9,129 bases of DNA from an uncultured Cyanobium sp. GTDB lineage: Bacteria > Cyanobacteriota > Cyanobacteriia > PCC-6307 > Cyanobiaceae. Where the stretch lies: contig CALFOF010000341.1 in assembly GCA_937919075.1 (NCBI GenBank), positions 1-9,129 on the forward strand, given 5' to 3'. How positions within the stretch are numbered: the first letter of the stretch is position 1; every line of letters begins with the position of its first letter. The notes beneath the pieces are model-generated. The model was not told where the DNA came from. It did not search any database and worked only from the letters and a program-made list of their open reading frames with translations. Position numbers and translations under genes: made by a program. This document shows positions 1-5,691 of the stretch, in pieces.

Positions 1-544
1 TGCCGTGAACCAGGCCCGCCCGGCCCGCCTGCACATCCTTGAGAAGATGCTGGAGGCGATCGACAAGCCCCGCGACACCATGTCGCCCCATGCCCCTCGC
101 CTGCTCAGCTTCCGCATTGATCCGGAACTGATCGGCACCGTGATCGGTCCTGGCGGCCGCACCATCAAGGGCATCACTGAGCGCACCAACACCAAGATCG
201 ACATCGAAGATGGCGGCATCGTCACGATCGCCAGCCACGACGGCGCCGCCGCCGAAGAGGCCCAGCGCATCGTGGAAGGTCTCACCCGTCGCATCAGCGA
301 AGGGGAGCAGTTCAGTGGCACCGTCACCCGCATCATCCCGATCGGCGCCTTCGTGGAAATCCTTCCTGGCAAAGAAGGCATGATCCACATCTCCCAGCTC
401 TCCGAAGCCAGGGTCGAGAAGGTCGAAGACGTGGTGAAGGTGGGCGATCCCGTCACCGTGCGGGTGCGCGAAATCGACAACCGCGGCCGCATCAACCTCA
501 CCCTCCGCGGCGTGTCCCAGGAACCGGCGCCGGTAGCGGTCTGA
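1..544 (+). CDS. pnp: Polyribonucleotide nucleotidyltransferase (PNPase), C-terminal part
   Basis: The frame is open from the first bases and has no start of its own, so this is the 3' quarter (about 180 residues) of a protein usually near 700-720 residues. PNPase degrades RNA 3' to 5' phosphorolytically and can also add nucleotides. What is visible is the tail of the second RNase PH region ([14 protein letters not shown]), then a KH domain at about visible residues 33-92 with the GxxG loop in [12 protein letters not shown], then an S1 RNA-binding domain at about 101-171 ([18 protein letters not shown] ... GMIHISQL). After S1 only about a dozen residues remain, so there is no extended C-terminal tail. 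The GTG at position 5 is internal, not a start. The gene converges on the minus-strand cysQ-type gene with a hairpin between them. Identification is very secure. Confidence 0.97.
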   Translation, partial: AVNQARPARLHILEKMLEAIDKPRDTMSPHAPRLLSFRIDPELIGTVIGPGGRTIKGITERTNTKIDIEDGGIVTIASHDGAAAEEAQRIVEGLTRRISEGEQFSGTVTRIIPIGAFVEILPGKEGMIHISQLSEARVEKVEDVVKVGDPVTVRVREIDNRGRINLTLRGVSQEPAPVAV

Positions 545-594
545 GCGTGTTGCCTCGCCTGACCCCCTGACCGGCCGTAACGACGGAATAACAG

Positions 595-622
595 CCGGGA
601 CGTGCTGAATCGCACGCCCCGG
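595..622. terminator. Hairpin terminator shared by convergent pnp and cysQ
   Basis: In the 85-base gap between two converging genes lies a stem of CCGGG and CGTGC pairing with GCACG and CCCGG, separated by one A/C mismatch and closed by a six-base loop (606-611). That gives ten pairs, almost all G-C. There is no clear T-run on either side, so it is not a classic intrinsic terminator. Its position between convergent genes, and the usual absence of Rho in cyanobacteria (background knowledge), make bidirectional termination or 3'-end protection of both transcripts the best reading. Confidence 0.6.
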
Positions 623-629
623 TGGGGGT

Positions 630-1592
630 TCAGAGGGGGAAACCAGGATCGATCAATGCCATCGCCGCCGCCGCGCGCTCACAGAGTTCGCCGTGGGCGG
701 GTCCATGGCTGGCAATCAGGCAACCGGCCTGGAGTCCATCACCGGTGTTGTAGGTGAGCGGCGTGCCATCGGCGTGGCTGAAGCAGCCGCCGGCGGCCTG
801 CAGCACCGCCTCCGGGGCGGCCATGTCCCAGTCCTTCGGGGCGCTGCGGCCCGAGAGCGACACGTAGAGATCCGCCTCGCCTCGCAGGATCGTGGCCACC
901 TTGCCCCCGACACTGCCCACAGCATTGGTGGTGCCCAGTTCAAGGGCAGCCAGCAGATCCTCCAGCCGTTGATCCCGATGGCTGCGGCTGGCCACCAGCA
1001 CCAGCTCACCGCAGGCGCGGCGGGGGCTGAGCGAGGCCGGGAAGCGATCCCCGCCGCGATCCTCACGCCAGGCTTCTCCCGCTGCGCCGGGCTCCGGGCC
1101 CTCCAACAGGCCGAACCAGAGCTCCTCCGGTTCCGGCAGCAGCACCACACCCAGCACCGGCCGGTTCCCCCGCACCAGCGCCAGGTGAACCGCATATTCG
1201 CCGGTGCCCTGCAGAAAATCCTTGGTGCCATCGAGCGGATCGAGGATCCACAGCCACTCGGCCTCCAGGGGAACGCCGTCCCGCAGCTGATCGGCAGCGG
1301 TTTCCTCGCTCAGCAGCGTCCATGGGGCGGCAGGAAAGGCCTTGGCGAGCCCATCGAGCAGCCACTGATTCACCGCCAGATCGGCCGCTGAAACCGGCCC
1401 CTCGCCGCCATGGTCGACGCTGAGGGCAGGGGGAAAGCCATAGGGAGGTGTTTCGCCCCTGCCGTACGCCCGCAGAATGTCGGCGGCACCCCAGCACAGC
1501 CGCCGCAGCTCGCCCAGCAACCCCTCAAGATCCACGCCAGCGGGCAGAGCGGGTTGAAACGACATCGTGTCGGTGGCGGATGGGAATTGCAT
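630..1592 (-). CDS. cysQ: 3'(2'),5'-bisphosphate nucleotidase (PAP phosphatase), CysQ type
   Basis: Member of the lithium-sensitive inositol monophosphatase / FIG superfamily. Such enzymes hydrolyse 3'-phosphoadenosine 5'-phosphate, a by-product of sulfate assimilation, to AMP. From the ATG at 1592 the protein is 320 residues. Metal-site motifs are all present: SAAD near residue 70, LSEE near 95, DPLDGT at 118-123 and WDMAAP at 255-260, the last with the usual Asp. GEYAVHLALV and the GSVGGK stretch also fit the family. The same frame is open to 1691, but the extra N-terminus is low-complexity and precedes any conserved segment. An alternative ATG lies at 1565; neither has a convincing Shine-Dalgarno. 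The gene is divergent from rsmI with about 180 bases between starts. Exact substrate (PAP rather than inositol phosphate or fructose-1,6-bisphosphate) is inferred from family resemblance. Confidence 0.88.
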   Translation of the reverse strand: MQFPSATDTMSFQPALPAGVDLEGLLGELRRLCWGAADILRAYGRGETPPYGFPPALSVDHGGEGPVSAADLAVNQWLLDGLAKAFPAAPWTLLSEETAADQLRDGVPLEAEWLWILDPLDGTKDFLQGTGEYAVHLALVRGNRPVLGVVLLPEPEELWFGLLEGPEPGAAGEAWREDRGGDRFPASLSPRRACGELVLVASRSHRDQRLEDLLAALELGTTNAVGSVGGKVATILRGEADLYVSLSGRSAPKDWDMAAPEAVLQAAGGCFSHADGTPLTYNTGDGLQAGCLIASHGPAHGELCERAAAAMALIDPGFPL

Positions 1593-1769
1593 TGTGAAGG
1601 AACCGCCGCCGCCAACTACCCTGCCGAGGGCCTGCAGCCCCGCGGGGGAACGGCAATCCTGCGGCCGGGAGCATTCGAAGGCCTGGCTCAAGGCTGCGGA
1701 TCACGGGGCCGGCATCGGGAGTTCCCCGTTTCGCCGACTCCTAAGTTCATAGGCCCATGTGGCCTTGCG

Positions 1770-2663
1770 GTGCTCGGATCCCCGGAACCCAGCCCCGGCG
1801 TGTTGTATCTGGTGGGCACCCCGATCGGCAACCTCGCTGATCTCTCCCCCCGCGCCCGGCTGGTGCTGGAGGGTGTCGACCGCATCGCCTGTGAAGACAC
1901 CCGCCACAGCGGTCAGCTGCTGGCCCGGTTGGGCATTCGCCGGCCGCTGCTCAGCTTTCATCAGCACAACCAGGCCACCCGCCTGCCCGAACTGCTGGAG
2001 GCACTGCAGCGGGGCGAGCGGCTGGCGGTGATCAGCGACGCCGGCCTGCCGGGCATTTCCGATCCCGGCGAACCGCTGGTGGCCGCCGCGCGGCAGGCGG
2101 GGCTGGAAGTGGTCTGCATCCCGGGCCCCTGCGCCGTCACCACCGCATTGGTGAGCAGCGGCTTGCCCAGCGGACGCTTCTGCTTCGAGGGATTTCTGGC
2201 CGCAAAGCCCAGCCAGCGCCGGCGTCAGCTGCAGGAGCTGGCGGCCGAGCCGCGCACCCTGGTGCTATTCGAGGCACCGCACCGGCTGATCGCCCTGCTG
2301 GAAGATCTGCTGGAGCTGCTCGGCGACCGCCCGCTGCGGGTGGCACGTGAGCTCACCAAGCGGCATGAGCAGCAGGTGGGGCCCACGGTGGCCGCCGCCC
2401 TGGAGCACTTCCGCCGCGTGCCGCCGCTGGGGGAGTGCACCTTGGTGCTGGGCGGCGCGCCAGCAGCGGCGCCACCCGCCTGGAACGCTGCCGCGCTACG
2501 CGCCGAGCTGGAGCTCCTGCTGGCTGATGGGCTCAGCAAGCTGGAAGCCGCCCGCACCCTGGCGGCCCGCACCGGCCACAGCCGCCGCGACCTCTACGCC
2601 CTGCTGCACCGCGACGACGGGACTGATAAGCCCGGAGACCCAGAGGGGAGCCCCCGCGCCTGA
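1770..2663 (+). CDS. rsmI: 16S rRNA (cytidine(1402)-2'-O)-methyltransferase RsmI
   Basis: SAM-dependent tetrapyrrole-methylase-fold enzyme that 2'-O-methylates C1402 of 16S rRNA in the ribosomal decoding centre. The N-terminal VGTPIGNL (about residues 15-22), CEDTRHS (41-46), ISDAGLPGISDPG and FEAPHR motifs are all typical of RsmI. The C-terminal stretch LSKLEAARTLAARTGHSRRDLY is the family's small helical tail. The frame is open far upstream, to 1410, but that part is only the antisense of cysQ. I chose the GTG at 1770, which gives 297 residues, close to the usual size of about 285-300, and places the first beta strand ten residues in. A GTG at 1800 is a shorter alternative. No ATG exists in the relevant range and there is no clear Shine-Dalgarno. 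The small membrane-protein gene follows 66 bases downstream on the same strand and may be co-transcribed. Confidence 0.93.
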   Translation: MLGSPEPSPGVLYLVGTPIGNLADLSPRARLVLEGVDRIACEDTRHSGQLLARLGIRRPLLSFHQHNQATRLPELLEALQRGERLAVISDAGLPGISDPGEPLVAAARQAGLEVVCIPGPCAVTTALVSSGLPSGRFCFEGFLAAKPSQRRRQLQELAAEPRTLVLFEAPHRLIALLEDLLELLGDRPLRVARELTKRHEQQVGPTVAAALEHFRRVPPLGECTLVLGGAPAAAPPAWNAAALRAELELLLADGLSKLEAARTLAARTGHSRRDLYALLHRDDGTDKPGDPEGSPRA

Positions 2664-2729
2664 ATTCTGCGGCCGGCCGGCCGGCGGCGCGTCACACTCA
2701 GGGCGACTTCTTCCACCACCACCGCCGCC

Positions 2730-2972
2730 ATGTTGGTGCGTCTTCGACTCCTGGCCGGCAGCGTGGCCGGCGGCCTGCTGCTAATGCTGGTGTTGTGCCT
2801 CGGCGGGCAGAACCTCAGCGACCGGCCCCAGCTGTGGCTCGGGTTCGGCCGTAGCGCGCCCTTGCCCAGCGGCTTTCTGGTGGGCCTGGCCCTGGTGGTG
2901 GGGGTGATCAGTGGCGGGACCGCCACAGCCCTGCTGCTGCCTACTGCCGATCAGGATCCGGGCAGGGAATAA
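2730..2972 (+). CDS. Small two-helix membrane protein, LapA/DUF1049-like
   Basis: An 80-residue protein with ATG start and two hydrophobic segments, about residues 5-27 and 45-70, joined by a short polar loop containing QNLSDRP and GRSAPLPSG. The layout (first helix ending in a QN-type motif, a short strand-like loop, a second Gly-rich helix, a polar tail) resembles LapA-like DUF1049 membrane proteins, but this is a resemblance by eye, not an assignment. It follows rsmI on the same strand. Its last 22 bases overlap the 3' end of the minus-strand HTH gene, so the two transcripts converge and overlap. Third codon positions are strongly G/C, as in neighbours, which supports real coding. Function unknown. 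Confidence 0.72.
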   Translation: MLVRLRLLAGSVAGGLLLMLVLCLGGQNLSDRPQLWLGFGRSAPLPSGFLVGLALVVGVISGGTATALLLPTADQDPGRE

Positions 2973-3838
2973 AGCGCCCCTTCAAGCACCACACGGGTGA
3001 TGCCTTTGCGCAGCAGGTAGGGAGCGGTGCGGCGGATCACCTGGCTGTCGGGCACCTTGATCACCCGCTGGGTGCGGCCGCAATGGCGCTTGGCCTGGCG
3101 TGGATTGCTGAACACCACCAGGGCGCGGCGCCTGGATTCCTCTTCCGGCAGCAGGCCGAGCTCGGGGAAGTCGCTCAAAGGCCGGTCTTGAAGCTCCACC
3201 GTTTTGTCGACCAGCATGTAAAGGCTGTCGGGCAGGGGTGCCGCCTCAAACGGCTGGCAGGTGGCGGCAGGGCGGTCGAACAGGGTTTCACCGACCGGCA
3301 CGGGCGTGAACAGGTCGAGCTCGTCGTCGTCGTCGGCGTCATCGTCATCGTCATCGCTGTCGTCATCTGCGTCGCTCTCGTCGGCGTCACCCGCGAAATC
3401 ATCCGCATCGTCGATCGGCAGCACCTGGGAGTCGTCGTCGCTGTCTGGCGCGTCAGCTTGCTCGCCGGGATCGCCGTGGGCGGCGGCGGCAAACCCAGAC
3501 CCGAACGGCTCCAGGGGATCGGCACCCACCTGCTCGAGCAGGGGGCCAGATGGAATCGCGATGGCGTCTTCGGATGTGGCGGCGTCGGATGTGACGGCGT
3601 CGGATGTGACGGCGTTGTCTGTGGGGGAAGCGGCGGCGGCTTTGTGACCTGCCAGCCCCTTGCCGCGCTCCAGCTTGATCTGCTCGTAATGCTCAGGGCC
3701 GATCGCCGCCTTCACCACCCGGGTGACGGTGGCGGCGCTGCAGCCGAAGGCTTCAGCAAGCGCCTGGGCGGTTTCCCCCTGCTGATAGCGAGCGACAAGC
3801 TCCTGCCGTTGAGCGTCGCTGAGCCGGGTGGACGCCAT
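2951..3838 (-). CDS. Helix-turn-helix protein with Asp-rich linker and conserved C-terminal domain
   Basis: A 295-residue protein in three parts. Residues about 6-44 form a homeodomain-like HTH (SDAQRQELVARYQQGE then ALAEAFGCSAATVTRVVK), of the kind found in transposases, resolvases and small regulators. Residues about 60-185 are a low-complexity linker with a run of mostly Asp (about 131-176) and a three-fold AVTSD-like repeat at about 76-90. Residues about 186-293 form a compact, well-ordered-looking domain with DSLYMLVDKTVEL, LSDFPELG, VVFSNPRQAKRHCGRTQRVIKVPD and YLLRKGITRVVLEG. I recall similar proteins as conserved hypotheticals in picocyanobacteria, with variable linkers. The ATG at 3838 starts directly before the HTH. 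It diverges from tRNA-Arg 40 bases away. A DNA-binding role is inferred from the HTH; targets and the role of the C-terminal domain are unknown. Confidence 0.85.
   Translation of the reverse strand: MASTRLSDAQRQELVARYQQGETAQALAEAFGCSAATVTRVVKAAIGPEHYEQIKLERGKGLAGHKAAAASPTDNAVTSDAVTSDAATSEDAIAIPSGPLLEQVGADPLEPFGSGFAAAAHGDPGEQADAPDSDDDSQVLPIDDADDFAGDADESDADDDSDDDDDDADDDDELDLFTPVPVGETLFDRPAATCQPFEAAPLPDSLYMLVDKTVELQDRPLSDFPELGLLPEEESRRRALVVFSNPRQAKRHCGRTQRVIKVPDSQVIRRTAPYLLRKGITRVVLEGALYSLPGS
3319..3419 (-). repeat. Trinucleotide-rich tract encoding the Asp-rich linker
   Basis: The plus strand shows near-continuous runs of GTC/ATC/GTCATC-type triplets, read on the minus strand as GAC and GAT codons. 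They encode the Asp-dominated segment of the HTH protein. The tract is in frame throughout, so length changes by whole triplets would only lengthen or shorten the acidic linker. Confidence 0.7.
3570..3614 (-). repeat. Three tandem 15-bp units in the HTH gene linker
   Basis: On the plus strand, units starting at 3570, 3585 and 3600 read TCGGATGTGRCGGCG. The second and third are identical and the first differs at one base (G for A). They encode AVTSD/AVTSD/AATSD-like pentapeptides in the linker. The unit is a multiple of three, so copy number changes keep the frame. Confidence 0.9.
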
Positions 3839-3878
3839 TGGGAAGGTTTAACAGCAGACCACCTTAGGCTGTGCCGGT

Positions 3879-3952
3879 GGGCCGTTAGCTCAGTTGGATA
3901 GAGCATGCGACTTCTAATCGCACGGTCGCTGGTTCGAATCCAGCACGGCCCG
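3879..3952 (+). tRNA. tRNA-Arg (anticodon TCT)
   Basis: A full 74-base cloverleaf. The acceptor stem GGGCCGT (3879-3885) pairs with ACGGCCC (3945-3951), followed by discriminator G at 3952. The D arm is GCTC/GAGC. The anticodon stem TGCGA/TCGCA encloses loop CTTCTAA, giving anticodon TCT, which reads AGA/AGG arginine codons. The T arm GCTGG/CCAGC has the TTCGAAT loop. CCA is not encoded. It lies 40 bases from the divergent HTH gene start, so both promoters must share that short gap. It converges on the desaturase gene. Confidence 0.97.
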
Positions 3953-3960
3953 TTATCGCT

Positions 3961-3990
3961 GCCCTTTGGCCACTCCTGAGCTCACAGGGC
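3961..3990. terminator. Possible hairpin between tRNA-Arg and the desaturase gene
   Basis: GCCCT at 3961-3965 can pair with AGGGC at 3986-3990, with a mismatch and two to three further pairs inside and a roughly 14-base loop. It sits between the convergent tRNA-Arg and desaturase 3' ends. The stem is short and there is no T-run, so this is a weak candidate supported mainly by position. Confidence 0.25.
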
Positions 3991-4013
3991 ACTGGCGCGC
4001 CTGTGGCGCTCAA

Positions 4014-4865
4014 TTACGGAGCAACGGCCTGCGGCGTGGAGGCATGGGCGCGTTGGAGCAGGCTGGCGTCGGAGGGCTGGCGCAGCTGATCGGCCAGGCC
4101 GAACTGTTGCAGCAGCTGGATGAAGCGGTAGGTGGGATCGGGCCGCAGCTGCAGCTCGCCGTCGCGCACGGTGTAGCCCTGGCGCGCCGCGAAGGGAAAG
4201 GCGTGGTGCAGGTTGTGCCAACCCTCGCCAAGCGTGATCAGCGCCACAAAGGCGTTGTTGCGGCTGTGGTCGTCGGTGCGGAAGGGCTGGTCGCCCCACA
4301 CATGCGCCAGGGAATTCACCGTGGCCACGCCATGAAACAGCGCCGTGGTGCTCAGAGCGAAAGCCGCCACGTACATCCAGCCGCCCACCAGATAGGAGAG
4401 TGCGGCGAGGGCCAGCAGGGGCACGAAATGGAGGCGATCGAGGCGGAGCAGCACCGGATCGGCTTCCACATCCGCCGGCAGCTCATCGGGGAATAAACTC
4501 GAGCGCAGCAACCAGCCGGCCTGGGAATTCCACAGCCCTCGCCAGCCCTGGTGCGGCATCAGCGGCGTGTGGGGGTCGGCGGCGGTGTCCACATGGCGGT
4601 GGTGCTGCAGGTGGTGGGCCTTCCACCAGCTCGGGCCCATCTGGCCGGCGGAGGCCGCCACGGCACAGCCGATCCAGAGCACCGCCCGCGGGGCGCGGTA
4701 GCTGCGGTGCACCAGCAGGCGGTGATACACGGAGGTGATCGCCAGCATGCGCGCCAGATACAGGCCGATCGCCCAGAGCAGCGCTCCGAGGCTCAGGCCC
4801 GTAACCAGTAACAGCAGGCAACCGATGTGAAAGGAAATGATGAAGATCGGCCCAAGCAGATACAA
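4014..4865 (-). CDS. Membrane fatty acid (acyl-lipid) desaturase, DesC/Delta-9 type
   Basis: A di-iron integral membrane desaturase of about 283 residues that introduces a cis double bond into acyl chains and so sets membrane fluidity. The three His boxes are present: HRLLVH (48-53), HHLQHHRH (84-91) and HNLHH (217-221). The accessory NSLAHVWG (His188) and DDHSRNN (His200) motifs and GEGWHNLHHAFP are typical of the Delta-9 branch. Hydrophobic helices lie around residues 7-45, 62-75 and 146-185. The third box is HNLHH where HNNHH is more usual. No ATG or GTG start is available: the frame opens after a stop at 4911-4913, and the only usual start before the first helix is TTG at 4863-4865, without a clear Shine-Dalgarno. 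CTG codons upstream (4875, 4887) are alternatives. It is the last gene of the minus-strand block, about 100 bases after the secreted-protein gene. Position specificity is inferred. Confidence 0.88.
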   Translation of the reverse strand: MYLLGPIFIISFHIGCLLLLVTGLSLGALLWAIGLYLARMLAITSVYHRLLVHRSYRAPRAVLWIGCAVAASAGQMGPSWWKAHHLQHHRHVDTAADPHTPLMPHQGWRGLWNSQAGWLLRSSLFPDELPADVEADPVLLRLDRLHFVPLLALAALSYLVGGWMYVAAFALSTTALFHGVATVNSLAHVWGDQPFRTDDHSRNNAFVALITLGEGWHNLHHAFPFAARQGYTVRDGELQLRPDPTYRFIQLLQQFGLADQLRQPSDASLLQRAHASTPQAVAP

Positions 4866-4965
4866 GGACCGGTGCAGGCCGGAGTTCAGAAGAAAGACTT
4901 CACGCGGCCCTCAAGCTAGTGGGCGCCCTTGGCCGCTGGCCGCGAAGCCATCGCCCCGCCGGGCG

Positions 4966-5313
4966 TCAGGGCCAGGTGCCGTCGCCGAAGCCATCGCCCA
5001 TGCCGCCATCCCCTACTGGGTCGAATTCCGGCCAGCCCGGGTTGCCGTCATCCAACAGAACGAAGCGGGCGTCTTCGTCGTCCATCAATGTGTTCCCCTC
5101 CGGGCGGGTGTCGCAGGTGACGCTGCCATCGCTGCCGGTCACGCAGTTGTCGAAGCGCACATCGGCCCGGGCAGCGGCCGGCAGCAGCAGCACCGAGCCG
5201 ATCAAACCGAACAGAAGCGCCGCAGCGCCCAGGCGCCGGGCGGCGGCAGGGCGGCTGGAATGATGGGTCAACCTTCGTTCTGCAGCGATGTACACCGATT
5301 GGACCGCTGTCAT
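4966..5313 (-). CDS. Small secreted acidic protein with signal peptide
   Basis: From the ATG at 5313 this is 115 residues. An Arg-containing n-region, hydrophobic core LGAAALLFGLIGSVLLL and PAAARA give a standard signal peptide with cleavage expected after Ala50. The mature part of about 65 residues begins DVRFDNCVTGSDGSVTCD, so it has two cysteines ten residues apart (57 and 67) that could form a disulfide. Then come an acidic MDDEDARF segment and a Gly/Asp-rich C-terminus. It resembles small exported hypotheticals I recall from picocyanobacteria, without known function. Start choice is uncertain. ATG 5313 has an AGGAG-like site at good spacing. ATG 5373 overlaps the upstream zinc-finger stop as ATGA. 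TTG 5271 would give the tidiest signal peptide. The stretch 5271-5373 is also covered by a plus-strand ORF, so it may not all be coding here. Confidence 0.7.
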   Translation of the reverse strand: MTAVQSVYIAAERRLTHHSSRPAAARRLGAAALLFGLIGSVLLLPAAARADVRFDNCVTGSDGSVTCDTRPEGNTLMDDEDARFVLLDDGNPGWPEFDPVGDGGMGDGFGDGTWP

Positions 5314-5404
5314 CCTGCTCCTGCTCACCGCCGTGCCGCTCGGTGTGGTGGTGGCCACGACGGTGTTCTTCATCTGGCGCCAGAGGTCAGCGGGTCGGCG
5401 CTGA
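5288..5404 (+). CDS. Candidate 38-aa single-helix membrane protein
   Basis: ATG at 5288 to TGA at 5402-5404. The protein starts MYTDW, continues as an uninterrupted hydrophobic helix of about 24 residues (AVILLLLTAVPLGVVVATTV, then FFIW) and ends in a basic tail RQRSAGRR, a pattern that fits an N-out, C-in membrane anchor. Size and layout resemble single-helix subunits of photosynthetic or NDH complexes, but I recognise no family. About 33 of 38 third positions are G or C, but these coincide with third positions of the minus-strand frame, so they do not discriminate. No good Shine-Dalgarno is visible. It overlaps the 3' end of the zinc-finger gene and, depending on start choice, the 5' end of the secreted-protein gene. 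Confidence 0.45.
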   Translation: MYTDWTAVILLLLTAVPLGVVVATTVFFIWRQRSAGRR

Positions 5405-5627
5405 GGGCGGTGGCCTCCTGGCGGCGCAGGATCTGCTCGAGCGAGGGCTCGATGTTGAACCGCGGCAGCCGGCCCTGGCCGAGGCAGTCGAGGCAGGTGC
5501 GGAATTTCTGATCGCTGAGGCGCAGCACGCCGCTGCCGCCACAACGCGGGCAGCGCTGCACCTCCGGCCCTCGCTGCCCTGAAGGCAGGTCCACATGTGG
5601 GGGCCCCGCGTGTGTGGATTCGCCCAT
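5370..5627 (-). CDS. DnaJ-type zinc-finger mini-protein
   Basis: An 85-residue protein with two CxxC modules: CPRCGGSG at residues 26-33 and CLDCLGQG at 45-52. These match the CxxCxGxG repeats of the DnaJ cysteine-rich domain and of plastid/cyanobacterial BSD2-like proteins. Only two modules are present, enough to bind one zinc ion. There is no J domain. The flanks, DLPSGQRGPEVQR before and RFNIEPSLEQILRRQ after, are polar. The ATG at 5627 is preferred to the TTG at 5630 just before it. It lies 64 bases downstream of gluQ on the same strand. Its stop overlaps a downstream in-frame ATG of the secreted-protein frame as ATGA, hinting at coupling. A zinc-binding, possibly chaperone-like or redox role is inferred from the motif only. 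Confidence 0.8.
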   Translation of the reverse strand: MGESTHAGPPHVDLPSGQRGPEVQRCPRCGGSGVLRLSDQKFRTCLDCLGQGRLPRFNIEPSLEQILRRQEATALSADPLTSGAR

Positions 5628-5691
5628 CAATTCTCATTTTGGTGTTGGTTTCAGTGTGGTCTGCCGAACCCCCCGGATTGGCGCCACTTCC

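Noticed and set aside
1410..1769. In-frame 120-codon upstream extension of rsmI
   Set aside because: It runs antisense through the conserved start of cysQ and the intergenic gap, has no RsmI-like sequence, and would make the protein much longer than the family. The open frame is expected in GC-rich DNA.
2671..2685. GGCC/CCGG palindromic run after the rsmI stop as a terminator
   Set aside because: The sequence is self-complementary (14-base palindrome at 2672-2685) but has no loop or T-run, and the next gene on the same strand starts 45 bases later. It is more likely GC-rich simple sequence, possibly a restriction-site-like motif.
3319..3614. Possible CRISPR or minisatellite element
   Set aside because: The repeats are in-frame triplets and 15-mers inside a coding linker, without spacers or palindromic repeats.
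3083..3901. 272-codon plus-strand ORF
   Set aside because: It is antisense to the HTH/Asp-rich gene and runs into tRNA-Arg. The long Val/Ile run in it is simply the complement of the Asp codon tract.
4837..5511. 224-codon plus-strand ORF
   Set aside because: It covers three minus-strand genes in antisense, has no recognisable domain and a composition typical of shadow frames.
5313..5637. Long 223-codon version of the secreted-protein frame starting at 5637
   Set aside because: Its first 88 codons are the out-of-frame shadow of the zinc-finger gene, which has clear CxxC motifs in the other frame.
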